NCBI GenBank assembly: GCA_026985705.1
Contig: JALSPY010000157.1
Location: forward strand, 1-10,564
Reading direction: 5' to 3'
DNA length: 10,564 bases
Source of the DNA: Hydrogenothermaceae bacterium
GTDB taxonomy: Bacteria > Aquificota > Aquificia > Aquificales > Hydrogenothermaceae
Below are positions 1 to 5,355 of this stretch, piece after piece. Every line of letters begins with the position of its first letter. Positions within the stretch are counted from its first letter, which is position 1. The notes beneath the pieces are model-generated. The model was not told the origin of the DNA, searched no databases, and saw nothing but the letters and a program-made list of their open reading frames with translations. Both the position numbers and the translations under genes were made by a program.

Positions 1-687
1 ATATTAATAGAGAAATTTAAGGGAGAGCTAGAAAAATTAAAAGTTAGATTTGATGAAGCTGGGATAAAAACTACCGTTGCAGTTGAAGTTGGGAATATAG
101 TTGACACCATTTTAGATTACACAGAGACAAATAGTTTTGATTTAATAATTGTTGGTAGTCATAGTGAGGGACTTTTAGAAAGACTTGTTCTTGGAAGTAT
201 TACAGAAAGGGTTTTGAATAAAACAAAAATTTCAACTTTGGTTGTGAAAGGAGAGCCTATTACAAAGATAAATAAGATTTTGTGCGGATATGATTTTCTT
301 CCTAACTCTATTAAAGCATTAGAAACTGCTTTAGAAATAGCTGAAATAACAAAGGCAGAGGTAGAGGTTTTACACGCTGAATATGATACATGGATTTCAC
401 ATCTCACAAGAGTTTATGAGGAGGTTTATAAAAAGAAAGAAAATTTACTTAAGGGCTTAGAGAAAGAGATTAATGAAAAACATAACATTAATATCAAAAC
501 TAAAATAGAGAAAGGTGCTCCTGAAAAGGTAATTCTTAAAGAAATAAAGAGTTTTAATCCCGATATAACTATTTTAGGAAAAAGGAAAATAAAAGATTTA
601 AAAAGGATTCTAATAGGAACTGTTGCTATGAAAGTTGTTAAAAACTCTCCAAAATCCGTTTTAATAGTTAAAAGGAGAGAAAATTGA
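1..687 (+). CDS. Universal stress protein, tandem UspA domains, 5' end outside window
   Basis: The frame is open from base 1, so the gene begins upstream; 228 codons are visible before TGA. Two UspA-like units can be read. The first keeps the C-terminal half of its domain: a DLIIVGSHSEG strand-loop, then LVLGSITERVL and a closing strand STLVVK. The second runs from about KILCGYDF to SVLIVK, with ILGKRKIKDLKRILIGT near its end. UspA proteins bind ATP through a G-x2-G-x9-G-[ST] loop. Domain 1 has Ser at the second Gly, and domain 2 has Lys there but keeps the final GT, so nucleotide binding is probably weakened, at least in domain 2. The Met at position 214 lies inside domain 1 and is not a credible start. 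The stop overlaps the TTG start of the next gene, suggesting coupled translation. The family is cytosolic and stress-linked; the exact role is unknown. Confidence 0.85.
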   Translation: MLIEKFKGELEKLKVRFDEAGIKTTVAVEVGNIVDTILDYTETNSFDLIIVGSHSEGLLERLVLGSITERVLNKTKISTLVVKGEPITKINKILCGYDFLPNSIKALETALEIAEITKAEVEVLHAEYDTWISHLTRVYEEVYKKKENLLKGLEKEINEKHNINIKTKIEKGAPEKVILKEIKSFNPDITILGKRKIKDLKRILIGTVAMKVVKNSPKSVLIVKRREN

Positions 688-2447
688 GAAAGATAACTTT
701 AAACATCTTTATATTTCTTTTTATTTTTTATTTTCCATCCTTTGCCGAAAATGATATGAACCTTTGGCAGTTAGTTATGAATTATATGGGTAATAAAATT
801 AAACAAAAAACTCTAAATGAGGCATACTACGATTTTATCAAATGTAATTATCTACAGAATGCAGGGTATATAGAAGAAGCTCTAAAAAGTTGTGAGGAAA
901 CGGTAAATAAGTTTAAAAGTTTAAACACATATCCCTTTGAAACGTTTAGTGAATATTTAAATCTTCTCTATAGTATGGGGGATTTAAAAAAGTTAAATAA
1001 AGAAATAAACAGCTTTTTTAAAATCAATAAAAATTTAACAGAAAAGGATTACGTAAATTTATTAAATCTTTTAAATATGTATATTTCAGATGAAAAATTA
1101 AATAAATTATTAGACAATGCATTAAAAAAATATCCTACAAATAAATTTTTTTTATTAAAAAAAGCTGAATTATGTAAATTTAATAAAAATTTTTCGTGTG
1201 TGGAAAAATACTTAAAGAAGTATATATCTTTATATCCAAAAGATATAGCAGGTTATTATCAACTTGGTAGATTTTATAAATCAATTGGAAAGGATAATTT
1301 AGCAGAAAAATATTTTCTTAAGGCCCTTAGAATAAATCCAAAGTATGACCCTGCATTGTTCAGTATTATCTCTCTATATATAGACAACAAAAAGTATAAA
1401 AAATTGGAAAATTTACTTTTAAGTTATCTAAAGAAAGAACCAAATAATACTTTATATCTAGAAGAATTATTTAATCTTTATATGAGAATTGGCGAATATT
1501 TAAAGGCAAAGAAGGTTGTAGACAAAATTGTAAAACTTAGACCAAATGAAGAAAGATTTATTATAAGTAAATACTATATTTATCTAAAATTGAAAAAAGG
1601 TAGAGAAATCTTAGAAGATGTAAAAAGACATCTTGAGAAGGAGCCTGAAAATTTAGATTTATTATTAATACTTGGTCTTATTTACGAACAGAATAAACAG
1701 TATAAAAAAGCTGAGAAAATTTATAAAAAAATAATAAGGTTGGATAAAGGTTTTAAGGATGCTTATGATAGATTGGCTCAGATATACTATGAGCAAGGAA
1801 AGTTTAAAGAAGCTGAGAAAATCTTAAAGGCTTTATTAAATAATTACTTCTTTTTCTCACATATAGAAAAAAGTAAATACTACATATATCTATCTGATAT
1901 TTTAAAAAAAGAAGGAAAAATTGAAGAAGGATTAGAATATCTAAAGAAAGCATTAAATATAGACCCTGACAATCCAAATATTAATTTCTATATAGCTGTC
2001 TATTACGATGATATTGGAAATTGGAAAAAAGCTAAAGAGTATTTAGAAAAAGCCATTAAATTAAATCCAGATTTTGCAGATGCTTTAAATTATTTAGGCT
2101 ATTCGCTTTTACTAAGAAATGAAGAAATAGATAAAGCTTTAAAACTTATAAGAAGAGCAGTTTATTTAGACAGTGAAAACGGAGCATATTTGGACAGTTT
2201 AGGTTGGGCTTACTATAAGAAAGGTATTTATAAAAAGGCTTTAATGTATCTTCTAAAGGCATATAAGAAGATGGGAGATGACCCTGTGATGTTATATCAC
2301 TTAGGGGCAGTGTATGAAAAGCTAGGTGATAAGAAAAAGGCTCTGAATTACTATCAAAAAGCTTTAAAGGAATTAAAAAAGTTAGGTAAAGAGCCAGAAA
2401 AGGGATTAAAAGAAAAAATATTAGAAGGAATTAAAAGAGTTCAATGA
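684..2447 (+). CDS. Exported tetratricopeptide-repeat (TPR) protein
   Basis: This is a 587-residue protein. I accept a TTG start because AAAGGAGAG (671-679) sits just upstream and because the first ~21 residues then form a clear signal peptide: positive MRK, a Phe/Ile/Leu core, and a likely cut after SFA. There is no lipobox Cys. From about residue 135 to the end the protein is a chain of ~34-residue TPR units with the usual G/A/Y spacing and Pro between helices, for example YYQLGRFYKSIGKDNLAEKY and GAVYEKLGDKKKALNYYQKA. The C-terminal units (about 460-560) include LDSLGWAYYKKG, a form I recall from exported TPR proteins of Gram-negative bacteria. TPRs are protein-binding scaffolds, so it probably works in the periplasm or at the outer membrane as an assembly or adaptor protein; the partner is unknown. 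It overlaps the upstream USP gene by 4 bases (TTGA). Confidence 0.88.
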   Translation: MRKITLNIFIFLFIFYFPSFAENDMNLWQLVMNYMGNKIKQKTLNEAYYDFIKCNYLQNAGYIEEALKSCEETVNKFKSLNTYPFETFSEYLNLLYSMGDLKKLNKEINSFFKINKNLTEKDYVNLLNLLNMYISDEKLNKLLDNALKKYPTNKFFLLKKAELCKFNKNFSCVEKYLKKYISLYPKDIAGYYQLGRFYKSIGKDNLAEKYFLKALRINPKYDPALFSIISLYIDNKKYKKLENLLLSYLKKEPNNTLYLEELFNLYMRIGEYLKAKKVVDKIVKLRPNEERFIISKYYIYLKLKKGREILEDVKRHLEKEPENLDLLLILGLIYEQNKQYKKAEKIYKKIIRLDKGFKDAYDRLAQIYYEQGKFKEAEKILKALLNNYFFFSHIEKSKYYIYLSDILKKEGKIEEGLEYLKKALNIDPDNPNINFYIAVYYDDIGNWKKAKEYLEKAIKLNPDFADALNYLGYSLLLRNEEIDKALKLIRRAVYLDSENGAYLDSLGWAYYKKGIYKKALMYLLKAYKKMGDDPVMLYHLGAVYEKLGDKKKALNYYQKALKELKKLGKEPEKGLKEKILEGIKRVQ

Positions 2448-2699
2448 GATGAGTTTTTCTTTTATCTTTATTTTTAGAAATATTTTTAATTTTCTGATGA
2501 GATTTAATTTGTTCCCTGAAAAACTCTTAACTTTTAGCTAAATAAAAACTTTAATAGTTAAATTTAATAGGAGGAAAGATATTTAACTCACAACACAAAT
2601 TAATAAGTAGATTAATTTTTTAATTAAAACTTTTATGTTTCCTAATTAAACAATATCTATAAAAATAAAATAAAAAAAGAAAAAAGAATTAAGGAAAAA
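2448..2699. other. AT-only convergent intergenic spacer
   Basis: This spacer separates the 3' ends of the TPR gene (+) and rny (-). It is almost entirely A and T. T-rich runs follow both stop codons in the direction of transcription (2451-2488 on +, 2693-2656 on -), but I see no GC-rich stem before either, so there is no standard intrinsic terminator. The only stem I find is the all-AT 6-bp hairpin at 2612-2627 (ttaatt/aattaa, loop tttt), which is weak. A perfect ribosome-binding-like aggagga at 2569-2575 has no start codon after it. Termination here may be factor-dependent. Confidence 0.5.
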
Positions 2700-4415
2700 C
2701 TATTTAGCTACCTCAATAAATCTACTTTCTCTTATAGTTGTAATTTTAATTTGTCCCGGAAATTCAACTTCTTTCTCTATTCTCTTTGCAATTTCCTTCG
2801 TAAGTAGATAAGCTTCCTCATCTGAGAGTTTTTCAGCATTAACAATTATTCTAACTTCCCTACCTGCCTGTATAGCAAAAGATTTTTCAACATTTTCAAA
2901 GGAGTTTACTATAGCTTCAATCTTTTCAAGTCTATTTATATAAGATTGCAATGCCTCTCTTCTTGCTCCCGGTCTTGCAGCAGAGAGTGCATCGGCAGCA
3001 GCAACTAAAACAGCTTCAGGGTATCTAGCAGGCTCATCATTGTGATGATAAAGTATAGCGTTTATAACAACATCTGGTTCTCCATATCTTTTAGCTAATT
3101 CAGCTCCAACTTTAGAGTGTGAACCACCAACCTCATGAGATATAGCCTTACCTATATCATGCATTAATCCTCCTCTTCTTGCAGCCTTTTCATCTAATCC
3201 AAGTTCTGCTGCCATCAATCCTGCTAAGTAAGCAACTTCTTTAGTGTGTAGTAAAACATTTTGAGTGTAAGATGTTCTGTAATAAAGTTTTCCTATATAG
3301 TAGTAAAGCTCTGGATGAACATCTGTAAATCCAAGCTCTAAACAGGTTTCTTCCCCAAGTTTTCTTATGTGAGCATCCATCTCTTCTTTGACTTTAGATA
3401 CAACTTCTTCAATCCTTCCCGGATGAATTCTTCCATCTGCAATAAGTCTTTCTAAAGACTGTTTAGCTATTTCTCTTCTTAATGGGTCAAATGACGAAAT
3501 AGTTACAATATCTGGTGTGTCATCAATTATTAAATCAACTCCAGTTTCCATTTCAAATGCTCGTATGTTTCTTCCCTCTCTTCCTATAATTCTTCCCTTC
3601 AAGTCATTACTAGGTAAATCTACAACGGATATATTATGAGTTGTTGTTATTTCAGGAGCTAATCTTTGTATAGCTGTAACTAAAGTCCATTTAGCTTCTT
3701 TTTCAGCTTCTTTTTTTGCTTCTTCCTCTATCTCCTTTGCAAGTCTAGCCGCTTCAAGTTTAGCTTCCTCTTCAATCTTTTTAAATAGTTCTTCCTTCGC
3801 TTCCTCTTTAGTCATAGATGCTATTCTCTGCAACTCTAAAATATACTGTTCCTCAGCATCCTTCAACTTTTCCTCTTTCTCTCTAAGCTCTTCCCTAAGT
3901 TTCTCTATTTCTCTTTTTTCTTCCATTAGTTCATTAAATCTTTTCTCTAAATCTTCTTCCTTATGTTCAAGTCTAGCTAGTTTTTTCTCAAGCTCAAGCT
4001 CTCTTTCAGATAACTTTTTCTGAAGTTTAGCTAACTCCTCCCTTTCTCTTTTTATTTCTTCCTCTAACTCCTTTTTTCTTTTTAGTATTTCTTTTTCTAT
4101 AAGTATCTCCTGTTGCTCTTTTAATTTTTCAGCTTCTCTTTTTATCTCCTGTGATTTTAATTCAGCTTCCTTTAATATTTCCTGAGCTTTTATCTTTGCT
4201 TCTTTTTCTGTTTCTTTAAACAATTTTTCAGCTTCACTCTTAGCAGAATTAATTATCTTCTCCTTTTCAGATAAGACTTCTCTATAATGTTTTTCCTTCT
4301 CTTTTAATTCTCTTTCTTTTTCTTCCATCTTTTTTTCTACAATAGATTTTCCAGCAAAATAACCAGCACCACCACCAATAACTAAAGTTGATATTCCTAT
4401 AATTATTTCTAACAT
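2700..4415 (-). CDS. rny: Ribonuclease Y
   Basis: RNase Y is a membrane-anchored endoribonuclease that starts bulk mRNA decay. The order of parts is diagnostic. An N-terminal membrane helix (about residues 3-22, with a GGGAGYFAG core) is followed by a very long charged coiled coil (about 25-240). Next comes a KH RNA-binding domain with GRIIGREGRN at 274-283. Last is a metal-dependent HD domain with H390, the HD pair H419-D420 in GLMHDIGKA, YHHND at 456-460, and D475 in AADALSAARPGARRE. At 571 residues it is longer than the ~520 of Bacillus subtilis Rny, and the extra length appears to lie in the coiled coil. The ATG is preceded by AAAGGAGG with a 6-base spacer. The gene lies 20 bases after the 5-FCL stop, so the two are probably co-transcribed. 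All key residues are present. Confidence 0.97.
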   Translation of the reverse strand: MLEIIIGISTLVIGGGAGYFAGKSIVEKKMEEKERELKEKEKHYREVLSEKEKIINSAKSEAEKLFKETEKEAKIKAQEILKEAELKSQEIKREAEKLKEQQEILIEKEILKRKKELEEEIKREREELAKLQKKLSERELELEKKLARLEHKEEDLEKRFNELMEEKREIEKLREELREKEEKLKDAEEQYILELQRIASMTKEEAKEELFKKIEEEAKLEAARLAKEIEEEAKKEAEKEAKWTLVTAIQRLAPEITTTHNISVVDLPSNDLKGRIIGREGRNIRAFEMETGVDLIIDDTPDIVTISSFDPLRREIAKQSLERLIADGRIHPGRIEEVVSKVKEEMDAHIRKLGEETCLELGFTDVHPELYYYIGKLYYRTSYTQNVLLHTKEVAYLAGLMAAELGLDEKAARRGGLMHDIGKAISHEVGGSHSKVGAELAKRYGEPDVVINAILYHHNDEPARYPEAVLVAAADALSAARPGARREALQSYINRLEKIEAIVNSFENVEKSFAIQAGREVRIIVNAEKLSDEEAYLLTKEIAKRIEKEVEFPGQIKITTIRESRFIEVAK

Positions 4416-4435
4416 TTTTTGCCTCCTTTAAATTT

Positions 4436-5008
4436 TTATTTGTTTAAAAAGCTTCTTTCTCTCCCCGCCTCTATCACCTCCTCAGGGGTTATGATTATAT
4501 CAACTGGTATATCATGTTTCTCAAAGGGTATTTTATCTAATACTTGAAATTTGTAGGCTAAACCGACTTTAAGATTTTTAAAGTCCTGCAGAAATCTGTC
4601 GTAAAATCCCTTTCCATAACCTAGTCTATATCCTCTCCTGTCATAAGCAACGGCTGGAACAACTGTTATATCAATACTATTTTTTGGGAAAACTTTTCCC
4701 TCAGGCTCTTTAATTCCTGCAAAACCAATTTTTAAGTTTGAAATATCTGAAATTAAAATAGGTAATATTCTATCTTTTTCAACTTTAGGTAGAAGAACAG
4801 TTTTTTTTCTTTTTAGAAGCTCTTCTATTATGGGAATTGTGTTTATTTCATTTTTATGTGGGTAGTATAGGAGTATAGTTTGGGAGTTATTTTTTTCTAT
4901 TAAATTTAAAAATTTCTCCTTTATTTTCTCTATTTCTTTTTGTGAAACATTATATTTTTCTCTTAAATTTAAAAACTTTTTTCTTAAAACAGATTTATCT
5001 AAATCCAT
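4436..5008 (-). CDS. ygfA: 5-formyltetrahydrofolate cyclo-ligase (5,10-methenyl-THF synthetase)
   Basis: This cytosolic enzyme uses ATP and Mg to convert 5-formyl-THF to 5,10-methenyl-THF, returning stored folate to one-carbon metabolism. The 190 residues match the family's usual length of about 180-200. The landmarks are LLYYPHKNEINT (about 46-57), KTVLLPKVE (69-77), GIKEPEG (98-104), and the signature VPAVAYDRRGYRLGYGKGF with YDRFL after it (117-140, rich in Gly for ATP and folate binding). A conserved C-terminal stretch HDIPVDIIITPEEVI follows. The ATG is set by a strong GGGAGGU site 9 bases upstream. That site lies in one arm of an 11-bp hairpin, so expression is likely controlled at translation initiation. 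The gene follows a large structured leader and is followed by rny after 20 bases. Proximity of 5-FCL genes to 6S RNA is known from E. coli (ssrS-ygfA). Confidence 0.95.
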   Translation of the reverse strand: MDLDKSVLRKKFLNLREKYNVSQKEIEKIKEKFLNLIEKNNSQTILLYYPHKNEINTIPIIEELLKRKKTVLLPKVEKDRILPILISDISNLKIGFAGIKEPEGKVFPKNSIDITVVPAVAYDRRGYRLGYGKGFYDRFLQDFKNLKVGLAYKFQVLDKIPFEKHDIPVDIIITPEEVIEAGRERSFLNK

Positions 5009-5015
5009 AAAACTT

Positions 5016-5046
5016 GACCTCCCAAACTTTATTAGCTTGGAAGGTC
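5016..5046 (-). promoter_or_regulatory. Hairpin sequestering the ygfA ribosome binding site
   Basis: On the minus strand GACCUUCCAAG (5046-5036) can pair with UUUGGGAGGUC (5026-5016), leaving the 9-base loop CUAAUAAAG. This gives 11 consecutive pairs, two of them G-U. The 3' arm contains GGGAGGU, the Shine-Dalgarno sequence for the ATG at 5008, so the closed hairpin should block initiation. The first eight bases of the 5' arm (GACCUUCC) are also the 3' end of the long-range P1 helix, so the two structures exclude each other. The pairing is seen directly; the regulatory effect is inferred. Confidence 0.65.
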
Positions 5047-5077
5047 TTCGCGGTTAAGGACATATTCGTAAATAAAT

Positions 5078-5251
5078 CCCCGCGGGGTCGTTTAGGGAGC
5101 TGGTCCTTTCTGGACCCTTCCGAAAGGTGGGTGCCCGCACCAATGCTCCACAGTGGGAGACATTGGAATATAAGGCTCCCTTTAAGTTAGCTATAGCCCA
5201 GAAGCTAACCTATACTCCCTGTGGCATAAAGCCACCTCCGAACCCCGCAGG
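5078..5251 (-). ncRNA. GC-rich structured RNA core; candidate 6S RNA or riboswitch-like domain
   Basis: Positions 5081-5250 contain 94 G or C in 170 bases (55%), far above the surroundings. The core is closed by a 10-bp helix, CCUGCGGGGU (5251-5242) with ACCCCGCGGG (5088-5079), one G-U. Inside are local hairpins at 5221-5235 (GUGGC/GCCAC), 5186-5209 (GUUAGCU/AGCUAAC), 5140-5166 (CCAAUG/CAUUGG with inner CUCC/GGAG), 5130-5141 (GGUG/CACC), 5116-5127 (CCUU-UCGG-AAGG) and 5102-5116 (GGUCC/GGACC). A further helix, AGGGAGU (5220-5214) with GCUCCCU (5100-5094), may enclose most of these. An alternative pairing, GGAGGUGG (5239-5232) with CCACCUUU (5130-5123), gives a more rod-like fold with a hairpin on the 3' side of a bubble, nearer to 6S RNA. 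The position beside 5-FCL and rny supports 6S; the multi-hairpin fold does not clearly do so. I see no tmRNA, SRP or RNase P signature sequences. Confidence 0.7.
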
Positions 5252-5291
5252 TTAAATATGTATTTATGTTATATATCTAATATATCTTATT

Positions 5292-5337
5292 TTTGATATT
5301 TTTATTATTAAATCTATTTCATTTCTTTTATATCAAA
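5292..5337 (-). other. AT-rich arm of the leader with an 8-bp stem
   Basis: UUUGAUAU (5337-5330) and AUAUCAAA (5299-5292) are exact complements around a 30-base A-rich loop. Its first two bases overlap the inner end of P1, so it could stack beneath P1 after the last pairs open. The rest of 5252-5335 is A/T only. Without the neighbouring helices this stem would not be significant in AT-rich DNA. Confidence 0.3.
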
Positions 5338-5355
5338 CCGCGAAAAACCTTCCTT

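Larger units (their letters stand above)
5039..5353 (-). promoter_or_regulatory. Long-range 17-bp P1 helix enclosing the ygfA leader RNA
   Basis: The 5' arm GGAAGGUUUUUCGCGGUU (5353-5336) begins two bases after the pheT stop codon. The 3' arm AACCGCGAAGACCUUCC is at 5055-5039. They pair over 17 bp with one bulged U and two G-U pairs, bringing the two ends of a ~315-base region together. A CGCG-containing helix is not expected by chance in such AT-rich noncoding DNA. The G-U pairs would be A-C mismatches in a plus-strand transcript, so the RNA is read from the minus strand like pheT and ygfA. P1 formation would free the ygfA ribosome binding site by using up GACCUUCC. An alternative role is a processing stem that releases the enclosed RNA. 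No clear promoter of its own is visible, so it may be made by read-through from pheT. Confidence 0.6.

Noticed and set aside
214..687. USP starting at the internal Met at 214
   Set aside because: The frame is open back to base 1 and encodes recognisable UspA sequence before 214, so that Met lies inside the first domain.
2449..2541. 30-codon ATG frame just after the TPR gene
   Set aside because: It is made almost entirely of T-rich codons (Phe, Ile) in an AT-only spacer, with only a weak AAGAG upstream. It is best explained as chance.
2569..2575. Orphan Shine-Dalgarno-like aggagga
   Set aside because: No ATG, GTG or TTG follows at a usable distance, and a TAA comes within a few bases.
5078..5251. 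tmRNA, SRP RNA, RNase P RNA or a common riboswitch (cobalamin, TPP, SAM)
   Set aside because: None of the conserved sequences I know for these families appears on either strand; for example there is no tRNA-like end with GGUUCGAAUCC, no GGAAGGAAGCAGC and no GAGGAAAGUCC.
5039..5353. The 17-bp inverted repeat read as terminal inverted repeats of a MITE
   Set aside because: There is no target duplication at the outer flanks (tattagctt versus ttttaacct) and no transposase remnant. The imperfections are G-U compatible on one strand only, which fits an RNA helix better. Further copies elsewhere in the genome would reopen this.
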